Of a DNA stretch of 64,000 nucleotides, positions 21,834 to 34,769 are shown in pieces (position 1 is the stretch's first letter; each line of letters starts with the position of its first letter). Where the stretch lies: the NCBI GenBank assembly GCA_022606135.1, contig JABYQN010000003.1, positions 2,728,001 to 2,792,000 on the forward strand, in the 5' to 3' direction. The DNA is from Fomes fomentarius (lineage: Eukaryota > Basidiomycota > Agaricomycetes > Polyporales > Polyporaceae). Under the pieces are notes generated by a model that saw nothing but the letters and a program-made list of their open reading frames with translations, ran no database searches and was not told where the DNA came from. Both the position numbers and the translations under genes were made by a program.

Positions 21834-24117
21834 ATGGCGCCGGTAGAGACGGAGTACTATGACCTGGTGCGTAGCGGGAACAGCTTGGCGAATGTCGCCA
21901 GGGTCCAATGTTGTAACTTCGGATAGTTGGGAGTGCCTACGGACGTGAACGATACGGACTTGAAGAAGGCGTACCGGAAGCAGGCGATCAAAGTGCGTCT
22001 CCGAAATATTTTTTCCTCTCCTTCGTCTTCTCACCTTGACCCTTCGTTCTACTTCCATTCCCCTGTTATAACAACACGTTCTCAAATGTCCGCTGTGGCG
22101 TATAGTATCACCCGGACAAGAACCCATCCCCCGACGCTGAGGAGAAGTTCAAAGACATCAGGTTTGTTCCCCGGGCTCTCTTGCCGAGTACAAGGCTTCC
22201 CCTTGCTCATGTCGTCCCGTAGCAAAGCGTACCAAATCCTCTCTGATCCTGTGAGTACCCAGTATGTAGTTTCAATCTCTCTCATTTTCGACGAATACCC
22301 TCCCAGAACCTACGCGCAGTCTACGACAAGAATGGCGCCACGATGGTACGCGTCCTTATCGCAAAGGCTATGCGATTGTATGTTTATCCAATCATGGAAC
22401 TATAGGTGGACAAGGAAGGCGGCGTCGGCATGGACGACGCAGCCGGATTCTTCGCAAACGTCTTTGGTGGGGAGAGGTTCCGAGACTACGTGAGTTCGTC
22501 CTTTCAATTTTCACTCTCCTCTTGCCAACGTCGATGCTTCCAGATCGGCGAAATATCATTGATGAAGGAGATGACCTCCGTCGCCACAACCATGATGACA
22601 GAAGAAGAAAAGACCGAAATCGAACGTGAGATGAACGAGGGCATCACGCCAGCCTCCCCAACTCCCGTGACTCCTTCCTTGGCCCCACCCCCGCCTCACC
22701 CCGTGCTTTCCCGGCCGACGGTGCTTCTTCAACGACGGGCGCGACGCTCGCTCCCTCGCCGGCTCGCTCGCCATCCCCATCGTCCGTGGCCTCGCCTGGA
22801 CCCGGAACTCCCGGGCCGGAGAGGGACCCACTTGCTGCAGCGTCCAGGAGTCCAGCCTCGTCCTCCACGAACTTGAAAGATAAGGACAAGGACAAGGACA
22901 AGGAAAAGCATTTGCAGAAGGAGAAGGAGACGCATGGGAAGAAGCGCAAGTTGACGCCTGAGCAGAAGCAGAAGCTGCAGGAGCTGGACGACGAACGCAA
23001 GAAGAGCATGGAGGAGCGCATCGACACGCTCAGCAAGAAGCTCATCGAAAGGCTGCGGCCGTTCATCGAGGCGAAACATCCCGGAGCCAAAGACGACCCG
23101 GAGACGGTGGCGTTCGAGAGTAAGATCAGGAGAGAAGCGGACGACATGAAGCTGGAGAGTTTCGGTGTCGAGTTGCTCCAGACGATCGGCAATATCTACA
23201 TCATGAAGGCGACGTCGTTCTTGAAGTCGCGGAAGTTCCTTGGAATGTGGGTCATCGCGTGACCCTGCTCTTCGTTGTGTCTGACGATGGACGGTCCAGT
23301 CCCGGCTTCTTCTCGAGGCTCAAGGAGAAGGGCGCGATGGCGAAGGATGCTTGGGGTGTAATCGGCAGCGCGTGAGTGTCTACTCCCCAGACTCCCGACT
23401 GCGATTGCGGTATGGGTACTGACTGTGTTCCAGTCTTGGTGTGCAGCAGACAATAGCGGTAAGCCTTCACTAGTACGGTGGTCATACGAGCAAGCCGCTC
23501 ACAATGGACATGCAGGAAATGGAGAAGTTGCAAGCCAGAGGGCAAGTCGCCGAGGAGGAGCTCCGTGCGCTAGAAGAAGACGTCACTGGCAAGATCATGC
23601 TTGCGTCTTGGAGAGGAACTCGATTCGAAGTTTCGCAGGTGCTCCGCGAAGTAAGTGCAGCATGGACCACCCACTAACCTCGCCACTGATGATGAACTGC
23701 ATTCAATAGGTTGTCGATCGTGTTTTGAAAGAGCCCGGCGTATCAGACCAGGTGCTCCTCAATCGCGCCAAGGGCTTGCTATTGATCGGCGCCGTGTTCA
23801 AGCAGACCGTGCCCGATGAGACTGATGAAGAACGTCGCGAACTTGAACGGTTTGTACTCACCAGACTTCCAGTGAGCGATTGGCTGATGGCTCAATCGTA
23901 TCTAATCAGGATGGTCGCAGAAGCCGCAGCCGGCAAGTCCAAGCACCATCAAGTGCGTGCTGCTCAACGGGCCAAGAGTCGAGAAGCTGCTGCTGCTGCT
24001 GCGGCGGCGGCGGCGGCGGCGGACAATGCCCCCAAGGATCTCAAGGACGTAACTCCTGCCAATGGTGACGGCACGCACGCAGATAAAGAGAACGCCCCAC
24101 CGGCAAACGCTGCTTGA
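21834..24117 (+). CDS. type II/III DnaJ co-chaperone with C-terminal DnaJ-X domain (Caj1-like)
   Basis: The protein is a J-domain co-chaperone that stimulates Hsp70 ATPase. Exons are 21834-21866, 21927-21992, 22106-22161, 22223-22250, 22307-22345, 22406-22489, 22544-23246, 23300-23371, 23434-23458, 23516-23650 and 23710-24117. The J domain includes YYDLLGVP, KKAYRKQAIK and the HPD motif in YHPDKNP. After a Pro/Ser linker and a Lys/Glu-rich coiled-coil segment (KDKDKDKDKEKHLQKEKE...), the X-domain follows with FFSRLKEKGAMAKDAWGVIGSALGVQQT. The C-terminus carries poly-Ala encoded by GCT/GCG repeats. Exon 7 is one base short of the phase needed. The frame changes in the Pro-rich part near 22660-22700, probably an indel at a C run or an unrecognised intron. 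A final intron at 23850-23910 is possible. Confidence 0.85.
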
Positions 24118-25445
24118 ACTCTATGGTCGAGAACTACCTGATTCCGATTACCGTCGGTCATACATTTGACAGATACGGAGATACCGTACACGCTCTTTTA
24201 ATGGTTTCCAATCTACATCTATCTGTTCCTCCCTCGAATTACGATCTACTTACTCTATTACTGTTGGTGCGTCTCGTTTGTTTCTGGTTGTTCGTTGGTC
24301 TGATAGACTATCTGGTAGTACACGTTAGCATATACTCTTCTCTGCTCCGCTCTGTTTGCTATGTGTTACGCCATGTGGACAATCGAGTAATCACCGTGCT
24401 CTTTGCTTTACGTCATCATATATTCTCCAATCCTCAGTTTCACCTTCCGAAATTTTGTGAGTGGTCGTGGTCGTCGATGGTACACGCAGGCTGGCAGCGT
24501 TGTGACATGTGTATTGTCATCGGACCCTTGGTTCGTACTCCCATTGTGTGCAGTACTCACATGGCTAGAACCTAGGTGGAAATGCGGATATCGGTTATCT
24601 CTGGTCGTTGAATTACGAGCAAGAGGGCATACGACATCTCGGTTCGCAGTCAATGTCGACTAACCACGTCGAGGTGCGTATTCCTTGCTTCTCCATGTTA
24701 CGCAGCCATGGTTCTGACTATACCATGCGCACAATAGCTTGGTCTCGCCTCAAAGATCGATCATGACTTCCCAGGTCTTCGAGACCACCCATAAGGAGAT
24801 GATGATGGTCGTGCCCGTTCTTCTTAACCCCATTTGCAGTTTCACACTGTCTATTGCCGCACACGACAGAAGGATGTGCGCCACACGGTCGATATTCTCA
24901 TAGAAACACCCGAACGTCTCGGACCTTGGGGGTGCTTTCGTCTTTGGTCATGCAGGGAGGACGTCCGTCGCCAGCTGACCATGACGAAGGCGAGCGAAGT
25001 CGCCCCAGCTGCTTCTTGCAACAAGGTTCTTGGTTCGGTGCTCATCCTCCTTAAGCACAAATTGACCACGGACAGGCATCAGATGGTTGAAACTTGACAG
25101 CATTGGAAATGTCCCGCACATGTCACATGTCTCCACCCACTCGTGGGCTCAGCCGACTGCTATATGTCACCTTTTGTACTAACCTTGGCTCTTGGATAGC
25201 ACAGCGAGTCTTGTGGTCTATTCTGGTGTGCAACGACACGGCGTTGGCGGTGCGACGCTCTCGTGAGGTGTACTGATCGCACTCACCGTGCATGTGCTCT
25301 CGGTCGCGGACTCTCCGCTCTTAGAACGAGCTCGCTTCTTAGCCGGGATCACTGTTATGACGTGCATAGCTGTCCTATGCATGTGGCATGTGTGGACATA
25401 ATGACGGGCACTATAAATACCGGGTAAGGCCAACCGCACTCGACG
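24118..25445. other. intergenic, no supported gene
   Basis: Short open frames have no recognisable motif. The 3' part is presumably the GH5 promoter. Confidence 0.4.
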
Positions 25446-26988
25446 ATGGTCGCTTTCTCCCTTCTTTCAGTTGTTACGCTCTCGATCTTCGGACAGCTTG
25501 CGGCTACCGCGAAAACCTTCGCTGGCTCAAACTTGTACTATGCTGCTGGTCTTACTACAGACCAACGCACTACTCTGCTCAAGTGAGAACTCTTTTTTTG
25601 TGGCCACGGGCAGGACTGATCGTTGCTCGTTGTTCAGGGGACTGCAGAGCGCTGGCATGAAAGTCCTCCGAGTCTGGCTCGACGGCCAGCAGACTGCCCA
25701 GAAGGTTCGTCATGACCCATTTCGTCGCTGTATCGCACACTCTCACCCTACACTCTAACTGGCAGGGCACCGGCCTCGACCCATTCCCCGACCTTGAAGC
25801 ATCGCGGATCTGCAACGGTGACGAGTCTTGCTACGACAACACCGTGCTCGAGCGCCTCGACGCGTTCATGGTCGACGCGCAATCTTACGGCATCAAGGTC
25901 GGAACTGCTCCCTTTCGCAATGTGAGGCGCGTCCGACTGACTGACGTACCATGATAATGTGCAGCTCATTATCTCCATGCACAGCTTCAACGCGCTACAG
26001 GCCGGCGACGTCTACGGCCGGCAGTACGGCACCGGATACTTCTACGAGCAAGACGCTCCTCAGCAGGCGTTCGATAAGCGGATCGTCCACATTCTGAACC
26101 ATAACCACACTACCCTTGGTCGCCCATGGAAGCAGCTCAAGGAATACATCTTTGGATTCGAAGCCGAGAACGAGGCTATGATCGGCAAGGTGGGCTTGCA
26201 ACCTTCCTCTCACGCTTTCCAAGTGTAGGCGGCGGTACTGACTAGCCATCATAATTAAGGGGGAAGCCTACATCCAGGCGCACCAGTACTGGCAGTGCGA
26301 CCGCGCGAAGACTATCAAGGGTCAGCTTGGTGACAACAGTGGGGTAAGTCCAGCCATATGAAGAATGCGAGTCGACAGTGGTCTAAACCACAACGAGAAG
26401 ATCCTTGTCGTCACTGGCGGCGAGTCCTGGGTCCACGAATCCGTGCAATCCGACTGGCTCAACTGCGACGCCATCGACGTCATCTCGCTGCACGCCTATG
26501 GTGTTGGGGACTTCTCTACGTCCAGCCTTCAGCCATACGTCGACGAAGCCAAGAAAGCCGGTAAGCTGATGATGATGCAGGAATGGTAAGCTCGTCGACA
26601 TTATCCGCCTCGTATCCCCAGCCCTGTTGGCAATATCTCTGCTTGGTATCTGCGTAGGGGTGCATGCTACTTCAACACCGAGAATAACAACTGCCCGCGA
26701 AGCGACACACCCCTAGACGTCAACACTCGTAACACAAACATCAAGAATTGGGCTGGGCAGATTACTGCTGCCGGACTTCCATGGCTGTACTGGCAGGTTC
26801 TCCCGAACGCGGACCCACATGTACGTCGCTTCGCGTCCTCTGATATGACATTCCTGAACTGCTCTCTGTAGGAGGGTTACGACTATGAGATCGGGATCGG
26901 TGAGCCCTCGTGGGCTACACTTCAGAGTGCGGCCAAGGCTGCTGCAAGCGGGACCGGACCGTTCGACTTCTCGCCCTATCTCTTGTAG
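25446..26988 (+). CDS. secreted glycoside hydrolase family 5-like (clan GH-A) glucanase or mannanase, 370 aa
   Basis: Eight exons fit in phase: 25446-25582, 25638-25704, 25766-25897, 25965-26189, 26260-26343, 26398-26585, 26658-26820 and 26872-26988. A signal peptide (VAFSLLSVVTLSIFGQLAATA) is followed by FAGSNLYYAAG. The catalytic acid/base is in FGFEAENEAM and the nucleophile in MMMQEWGACYF. Other GH-A features are GMKVLRVWLDG, LIISMHSFN, DVISLHAYGVG and LPWLYWQV. It is likely extracellular and acts on a beta-glucan or mannan. The subfamily cannot be told by eye. A tRNA-Arg gene lies 139 bp downstream, and the pair was copied, inverted, to 14100-15214. Confidence 0.88.
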
Positions 26989-27127
26989 TCAGGCGGCAGT
27001 CGTATATGTTATGCAAGAGCGATAGACCAGTCAGTAGGAAGTGTTCAGATAATGGGGCTCAGATAATGTGCCCTGTATGAGCTTTGCATGCGCGTGATAT
27101 ACTTTAAATGGGTGCACAAATAAATAT

Positions 27128-27206
27128 GGCCGCCTGGCGTAATGGCAACGCGTCTGACTACGACTTGGTAATCAGGAGATTGCAGGTTCGACCCCTGCGG
27201 TGGTCA
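27128..27206 (+). tRNA. tRNA-Arg (anticodon ACG) with 7-nt intron, copy 2
   Basis: The sequence is identical to the copy at 14377-14455 except for one base in the intron (CTTGGTA instead of CTCGGTA). All stems pair, the anticodon is ACG, and the intron sits after base 37. Confidence 0.87.
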
Positions 27207-27490
27207 TAATTGTTTTGTCAGTTATACCAACGAACCCACATCAAACTCGATGTATCAGCACCCAATGCACCATGTCGGGGATCTTGGGTCCTCAAGCCCT
27301 CTTGCCTTCGTGGGGGTGATCGGACGTACATATCCATCACTATCCTAAGAAACAATTGGTTATGGTGACATTTGGAACTTGATTGGAAGGATCGTTAATA
27401 AGGCTGTGCGCTCAGTACAGTCAATCCCATCAGTCATCCTGGATCGGCTCTTGCGAACGCGGCGACTCGGGCGGGCGAGTGGGTATGTAC

Positions 27491-29550
27491 ATCATCCCTG
27501 AGTCTGGGCCGCTCATTGATACCACGCACATAATCCTCACTGGTCGGTTATTCCTCGCATGCGATGCGCGATAGTCAAAACATAAGTAGAAGGTACCCAC
27601 TAACCTTTGCCTTTATGCTTCATGATGCACTGATGCACACCAGAGCGCTCATACAACATCCACAGCGGAATCCTTTCTGACCATACCATACTCATCAAAC
27701 CGGTAAGCTCTTTTACAACTTGTTGATACCCGTCGCGACGCCGCTGAGAAGGGTCCTTAGCCTTCGCTCACCAGCAGGCGTCATGCTCCTGTTGGAACTG
27801 TACTGCTACAAGACTCCCACTCTCTCTTCGAGCTGATCTCTGCTTTATACTAGCTCTGCCACCCCACCCGTCCACTTCCTGTCATCATCCAACTCTGCAT
27901 CTTCCAGGAATCAGTCCATGTCACCCTGCATCCCGAGCTCATCGACACCCTTGGTCACCATGCACAGGTCGTATCCGTTTCGCCTATTGTGCTCCCCGAC
28001 ATGCTAACGGGGGCAGGCCCTCCCGCAGAGCACGACGGTGACTTAGTAATCTATTCGGATCCGATGACCCACACATCTTCTCCCTCTGAGTGCGAGATCG
28101 AGGTGGCCTCGGCATTCTGGGCTCTCGACACTACATCGAAGGGCCCCACTTTTCGGTCATGTCGTTGGAACCCGAGACCGGCCAAGACGATTCGAGGTCT
28201 GGGGATGTTGATCGCCAGAAACAGTCCCCCGCCGCGCTCGACATCCCCCGCAATGCGATCACGTCCCTTGGCCTGGATGTGGTAACTCGTGCTGTAGACG
28301 TCATTCCTCCGGCACCTCAGGATCCTGTGGCGCGAGCCGGGTTCGGCCCTCATTCGGCCCTAGAGATGCACAGTTTTGTAGCAGCATGCCTACACCTCAA
28401 CAAGGCCATTTCACGTCGCCTCACGACAATGCTGGGAGAGAAAGACTTGCCTCTCCACAGGGTAACACCTGGAAACGAGAACATTGAAGACACTGAGAAC
28501 GTTAGTGTCGATAATGAGGCTCCGGAGGCTGTTAGGCACCACCAAGACCAATCACTTCTGCAGCAGGACACGGTGGGAGCTTCTGTCCTCTGCCCAAGCG
28601 AGACGGAGTTCACCCTTTGTTGGTCGATGATTGCATGTCGGGGGAAGGGTGCAGAGGATGTGGCTAGCTGCAGCGGTGGACGAGTCGGCGGGTGTTGCGC
28701 TCGTCCGCGCTGCCTTGAGCGTCGGAGACGAGGACATGGACAATGGAGGTGAGAGTTGGTGTACAGTAGGATAATGTGCGCGTTTGAAGGACGCCGTCTG
28801 ATCGTGCGAGTACTGCATTTTCAAGTTGTTGCAGAGAAGGGTTGATCACGGATGCTTGCGTGTACTTCCCCTCTGGCTTTCCCGGACCGCACACCTGAGT
28901 CAAGTCACATTGAGGACAACGTTGAACGTTTGACGACTCGGACTATACCATTATCCTAACTTCATAGTCCTCAAACTGGTGGCATAATAGTCAGCCCATG
29001 GTACAGTCACATCTTTAGGAGATTATCAGCCTGTCCTTGCGGAAGGAATTTCGGAAGTCGCCGTGTCTCAGGGCTGCGCTTTCAACTAGTAGTGACTTCG
29101 ACTTACAACGTTTGCTCCAATGGATTATGCCGATTGAACTCAGCCCAGCCGACTCCTAATAAGCTAGTATAACTCTTACTACCCCACCCTAACCCCTCTA
29201 TTGCGTGATGCACGTATTCAGGTCCAGCCACATCACCATTCCAGGCCGCGGGTTCCATCCTAACCATACACAGATTACTACGGTCAACGCCAACATACAC
29301 AGCGCCGACAGTAATTCTCCTCTACGGAGGAGGTACAGATCTTATCTCAATACGGGACCTTGGGATGCCGTAGACGACATATAGAGTTCACCTTACACGC
29401 CGGGATAGTCTTCTATCCCTGCGACTTGACCATCTGGGTTCGTTTGTTCGCCAAAACATTAGTTCATCATGATAAGAACATGATCCGCTCGGCACTTGTG
29501 TTGAGCCTCTCGAAATCCCTCTGTATCCGACAGTCGCCTTTGAACAGACG
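27491..29550. other. mostly unassigned, with open frames at 27989-28752
   Basis: Two overlapping plus-strand frames (27989-28285 and 28090-28752, the latter 220 codons with an acidic, hydrophilic product MSLEPETGQDDSRSGDVDR...) could belong to a spliced gene of unknown type. No motif, signal peptide or homologous copy in the window supports them. The rest shows no gene. Confidence 0.3.
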
Positions 29551-31235
29551 ATGACTACAGCAGATACTCCCAACGTTGCAGACATCATTTCCGAGTATGC
29601 AGGCTTGTACGTGTCTAACTTCGTAGTCGCGACCTGGCCCTTCATTCTACGACAGGACAGTCCTGAAGGACTGTAACATTGCCTGCACCTGTAAGGCCAT
29701 CTCCTCTGCTGTTGGACTTGAGCTTACCTCCTGCCCTTCCAGCTCTCATCTTTTACGAATATTGTATCACTTTCGACCAAGAGTATATCTTATTCTGGAA
29801 GCGCAAACGCAACGGCGTGTCTATTCTTTACTTTTTGAACCGATACTTCTATCTCGTGTATACGGTGTTCCATGAGGCCAACTATGTCACAATGTCGGAT
29901 AGGGTGAGTACCTCTCTTCGTCATTCTGGTCCTCTCATGACTCCAATATTACGCCCATTATAGAGGTAGGACAATTTCCATAGGGGTTCGGGCCCCTTCG
30001 TCGACAACTCCTAGACGTGCTTATCCCGCATCGTAGCTGTTCCTTCGTGGCGAGAGTGGATTTTGGATTGAATATGTTTGCATATCTTATATGGGCAGGC
30101 ACGTCTCTCTCAAATTCTCAATATCCATCGATTGCTGCTGGACTGAAGCATCTGTTCATAGTCTTCTCAGGGCTACGTGCATCCACATTGAAAAGAAGTC
30201 TGGCGTTGGGCATCGTTGTGTTCCTTCTCTCCATCGTACCCATTGGTATCAATTTGGTATTTTTTTGGAGTCCCCAGGGGGGAGATGATTCTTAATGATG
30301 AATTTTGGACAGAGTCAGTTCGGCAATGGGCTATCCGGAGCCGTCGTCCAGGCGACAGGTTGTCAGGGTGTTGACAATACTTCACTATCTGTCTTTAAGA
30401 TGTGCGTCGCTGATTCTCTTTGTCTCTCGCATGGACTAATATCTATGCAGTTGTACGTCTTCGCAACCTAACCTCCTCAATTATGCTAACTGTATACGCA
30501 CCCTAAGATGTGATCGTGTCCTGCACTTGTCTGATGACTGCGGATATGCTCCTGATTTGGATCACATGGTCCACATTCCCTCAACGATACAAGGTCGAAT
30601 GGTCACCACAGAGGATGACGTTCACAAGTGTTCTGTTGCAAGATGGTGAGAAGCTCCCAGATCAAGCGAGTTCTTACAGCTAACAGCTTGTTGGCAGGTA
30701 CTATATACTTTGTGTATGCTGCTGCTGCACACATGTACCGAGACTCAATCCTCATGTTGTTCCGCTAGTGTCTTGCTCCTGTTGAACACTCTGCATCTCG
30801 TTCTCACAATGCTCTCAGTACGTTGCTCTGCCAGGTGTCTTGTCCGTGTGTATGACTCACGTTATACAGTATCACCCGGCCACTCAAAACGCCAGCTACG
30901 TGACCCTCTTCACAGAGCTGTAAGCGCCAACTAAGCCCTGATATCAGGCTGAAGTCTCATGGCTCTCTAGCGTCACTGCAATACTCGTATTGCGGTTCCT
31001 CCTCGATCTTCAAGCAGCAGAGCGCACGGCTCGTGACCTGAGCCTGTCCGAGGATGAAGTCCGGGCTGACGAGGTGTCATCTTCGAGCGGGCTGGTGTTC
31101 GAGCAGATTGTCGGATCTCTCACTTCAACGGCGATGAGTTTCGGCGGCTCAGAGGACCTACCTCATGTGGATATCGTCGACAGCGTGCCACTGGATGACA
31201 TTCAGCTGGTAGAGAAGCAGTCTCAAGTCAACTAG
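29551..31235 (+). CDS. DUF6533-type multi-pass membrane protein (copy 2)
   Basis: Exons 29551-29606, 29656-29690 (35 nt as in the paralogs) and 29743-29903 (161 nt as in copy 1) encode the start and the diagnostic LIFYEYCITFDQEYILFWKR and LYFLNRYFYLVYTVFHE. Later segments are IVFSGLRASTLKRSLALGIV, INL followed by SQFGNGLSGAVV, IVSCTCLMTADMLLIWITW and LRFLLDLQAAERTARDLS. The stop is at 31233-31235. In-frame joining at 30401-30508 requires a 2-nt exon (TT, 30451-30452) between two normal introns. The C-terminal tail is short and acidic. Function is unknown. Membrane location follows from at least six hydrophobic stretches. Confidence 0.8.
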
Positions 31236-32692
31236 GGAGATGAGGTGTGCAAGTCTATGGAGGAGATAGATCGATCATTTCTCTTCTGTCGGAGGTCATG
31301 TCTGTTTCGACTGGTGGACATCAGGTTGTCAGTCATTTATTGGAACCAATCTTCCTCAGATGTACCCTTTGCTTGATTTATTATCAGTATCTGCCTACCT
31401 GAAAATGGCAATGGAAACACTGCTGCTAATGTGAAAGGGCCCTCCATGCAAACCTGACCACAAACGGAGTAACCGGCAAGTACCCGGGCGAGCTCAATGC
31501 ATGGGCTACTACCGCCCGCTTCTCCTCGCGACCTCCTTGACACTAATGCTAAGTGGTGAGATCAGGAGAACGTGTGCATATGAATTCGATTCTTAATCTC
31601 TGAAGTAGTACTCATGGTGGTTGCCAGTGAAAGGCATGTTCTCATTGACAGATTCGGACGTCCCATTGACCCACCATGCATATGCGATAAGTAAGAAGTG
31701 TAGGATCGATGTTGGACTCTAATGTGGAGAGCAGTGGAGTCTAATCAGAGGATGTGGCGCGGTCAGATGTGGGAGGGAGAAGCTGGAAGCTAGGATGTGG
31801 CGCGGTCCAATCAGAGGATGTGGCGCGGTCCTCAAATTTGTATTTAGCGATCAGACACAAGTGCTTCTTTTCCACCATTGATACCGTAGTACCAGAATCA
31901 ACACGATGTAGCTCCAGGAGGAGTCCTTCGATCCAGATCAAAGCAGCCATCATAAACAGTTCAGACGTCTGGCACATGTTGTTCAGGCGCAATGGCTTAA
32001 CGACCCTGGCAGCCTCTTGGAAGAAAGAAGTAATATGAAGCTCTTGGCAGAGACGTGTTTGAATGCTCACCATTCTCCAAATCCTGCCACCGCGCACAAC
32101 CTATGTACTTTCTACTCTTGTCCATGACTGTGATGATGACCACAGCATGACAATCTTGAGTAGTGGTTGGTTTTGTTCAAGGCAAGAGTCCACTATCTTG
32201 TCAAGGTGCGTCCAGCTGGCTCGAACGAGGCTGCTCGGCCCTCTGAATGACAGACGCAGCGAATTTGGAGATTGGAGGCTACTACCTATACCTGTACATT
32301 GTCAACGACTACAGATCGTCACGCTAAATACGCAAGTTTGGGTTCCGGCCTGTGTACCCTAGTAGTAGCCGCTGCGCTAGGGATAATGTACATTGATCAG
32401 TTACTAGGAACTCAAGAAGTTGGATCTATCCCAGTGGGGTTATAGTAACCGTGGGGCACTCTCATATGTAAGTATACAGAAAACATGTCCGTCTGAGCAA
32501 TGACTAGTGATTAGTCATACAAGGCGATTGTTACGCATCAGATTAGGGCAAGGTCTAGGCAGAATCCTGAGTATCCCTTTACTTGCCAGAATGTCCCTCT
32601 TTTGTGATGGGGATAGAGTCGGTGATGTCTGATATCATCTGCAAGTCTTGGGAGAGCCCGAACATGATTGTCAAGTCGAGCGAGTCAAGCGA
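31236..32692. other. intergenic with short direct repeats
   Basis: Apart from the 16-bp repeats at 31749-31830, no gene or motif is supported. Confidence 0.4.
31749..31830. repeat. three 16-bp direct repeats
   Basis: AGGATGTGGCGCGGTC occurs at 31749-31764, 31792-31807 and 31815-31830. The first and third copies also share the preceding AATCAG. Confidence 0.85.
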
Positions 32693-34336
32693 TCATCTTG
32701 AGCAGCCTGGTGTGCTTGTGTGAAACTGGGATGTGGCGAAGCGCAGAGTACTCTCCGAGTCTACACTAGAGGCGTTGCGGCATTGGTCGGCTTCTTGCAG
32801 ATCAAGGAGAAAGCGGGAGACGAGGACGCCAGTTACTCTGCAGGCAGAACCAAGAGACGAGAAAACAAGATGTGAGCGAGGATCATGGGCATCACTGAAC
32901 GTCGTGACACTCACAGTTCTATAAAAGAAGACATTCCGCTTGCTCCACCAGTGCCGAAGATCTATGTTCGCAAAGTCATCATCAGGGTCATGTACCGGAA
33001 GGAATATATAGCTACCGAAAGAAACGTGAATGTGATTTGCAGAGTATTCATGATCAGTAAGAGGCTGAAGATTGACTTAGTATACACAGAAGGTGAGAAA
33101 TAAGAGGTACTCACATGAAGTATATAGTACCTGCATGAGATGATTGTACAGTGGTCAGTATCAATCCTTGGTCGTCACGAGACCGAGGGTCTAGGGTCTA
33201 GGGTCTAGGGTCTAGGCTTACCATCGAGTAGTAGGATTCGAGCAAGTGATGAGTGGACTCCGGCGCGAAAAAGACATCGACGAGAGAGGGAGCACCAAGT
33301 AATCACAATGAGCATGATATCGCCCAAAATGAAACTGGACCGCGATATAAACGTCACTACCCATTGGAAGGACGGGTTAGTGCATCGATTGCAATGAATA
33401 AATCTCTTCTTACACACATCTGCATGATGATCACGTCAGAGTGCGATAGCGCAAAGGTAGTGTAGGTGTAGACATACTTAATAGTAAGTTCGTGGGGGAT
33501 ATGGATCTCCTGATGCATCTGGCATCCTGTCAACGGGTCCACTGTGCCATCCATCCCATATCGGAAGAGATACTGGGTCCATGTCAACATCAGGGTTCCA
33601 CCTCACAAGCATGAACTACTTGGAAGAAACGGCGTATGAAGTTGACGCCCATTGGAATAACTGAGAGGAGAAATACGAGTATCGATAGGGGGCGGCTCCT
33701 GCTTAATGCAAGGGCACGCATCGCAGAGAATGCTACAATGTCGTACATGATCAGTTCCCGTTCATGTCATCCAAAAACAGAATCTTGCTCACCACCCCAA
33801 GGCAGTAGCTGTAGAATCTCAACCACGAAGTCGGCAATGATGAGACGACTGCAACTGTGTGTGATTTCAGTCTATCTTCCGTGTGAGTGTTGACTGATCC
33901 GAGTTCCATACCTCTGGGAAGTATATGCGTCAGTCAGCTGCACTTCTCACAAGAGTGGTAGAGTGACTCACCTCGTCCGAAGTTCCAAGCGGTGTTAGCC
34001 AGTCGAGGAGGTGCTTCAGGAGGGTCATACACTTGTTGGAGAAGAACAGGATCGATGCGGCCGTGATCGGCCTTCTCCAGAACACCTCAACCTCTCGGCC
34101 AGTGTTCAGTAGATAGTCATAGATCATAAAGACTTGTATATGCGCATGTCAGAGTCGGCGGGACAAGATGCACTGAAGGCAAATGTGAAGTGCTCTACCT
34201 GCTGCGGCATTCGCCAAGTAGCTTGCAACCGTGCTTCATCATGAAAACATGGTGAGTAAGATCCTTTGAGACTATGGAGCTACTAGCATACGTACTTGGC
34301 ATACCATTCATCACTGATCTCCGCAGGGGATGTCAT
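32693..34336 (-). CDS. DUF6533-type multi-pass membrane protein (copy 3)
   Basis: The minus-strand start at 34336 encodes MTSPAEISDEWYAK, followed after introns by ATVASYLANAA and the diagnostic VFMIYDYLLNTGREVEVFWRR and ASILFFSNKCMTLLKHLLDWL. Further down are GTVDPLTGCQ, FISRSSFILGDIMLIVITW and VLVSRFLLDLQEADQ. The reading frame between exon end 33478 and exon start 33356 works only with a 2-nt exon (AT) at 33418-33419. The acidic tail is shorter than in copies 4-6. Some middle exons (33600-33930) are not resolved, so intactness is not certain. It points towards copy 2 (tail to tail). Confidence 0.7.
33187..33214. repeat. (GGGTCTA)4 telomere-like tandem repeat
   Basis: Four perfect 7-bp units lie within an intron-dense part of DUF6533 copy 3. 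Confidence 0.9.
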
Positions 34337-34769
34337 TGTTAGCGATGGCCAGAGAATTGAACGTTAGAGATGAGAAGGCGAAGGAGACCGCACAAGCACC
34401 TCCAATGGGCCACCAATGTGCGTGAATGCACCAGCCATACTAGCTAGGATATTTATACTGAGACTGCGCATAGCGCAGTCCATTCATTCAATCAGACACT
34501 GGAGAGGGATACTTTTGCCACTATCCCACTACTGGACTGCCTCATCATAACCTAATACACGGGAACCACCCATAGGATCACATATGAGGGGAGAAATGGA
34601 AGATCACTGAACATGCATGCCATTCAACGCTTCTACTTGGATACGTTGATCTTGTGGCGAGGAACTAAGTATGTAGATGGAATCTGTTGAATGATGGATG
34701 GAATCCAGCGGGCGCGGATCATCACAGTTCTGAGAGGAATGGAAAGAGGAGGAATGGCAATGAGTGAAG
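34337..34769. other. promoter flank of DUF6533 copy 3, copia insertion site
   Basis: No gene is supported. The 5-bp target sequence TGAAG (34765-34769) is repeated right after the copia element at 41191-41195. Confidence 0.6.

Larger units (their letters stand above)
25446..27490 (+). repeat. source copy of the duplicated GH5-tRNA block
   Basis: This segment corresponds, inverted, to 14100-15214. The downstream flank 27207-27490 is conserved as well as the genes. Confidence 0.75.

Noticed and set aside
23985..24020. GCT/GCG repeat in the DnaJ gene as a minisatellite of interest
   Set aside because: It is an ordinary in-frame poly-alanine tract in a disordered tail.
28090..28752. 220-codon frame with acidic product
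   Set aside because: No family motif, start context or homologous copy was found. It is kept only as a note within the intergenic entry.
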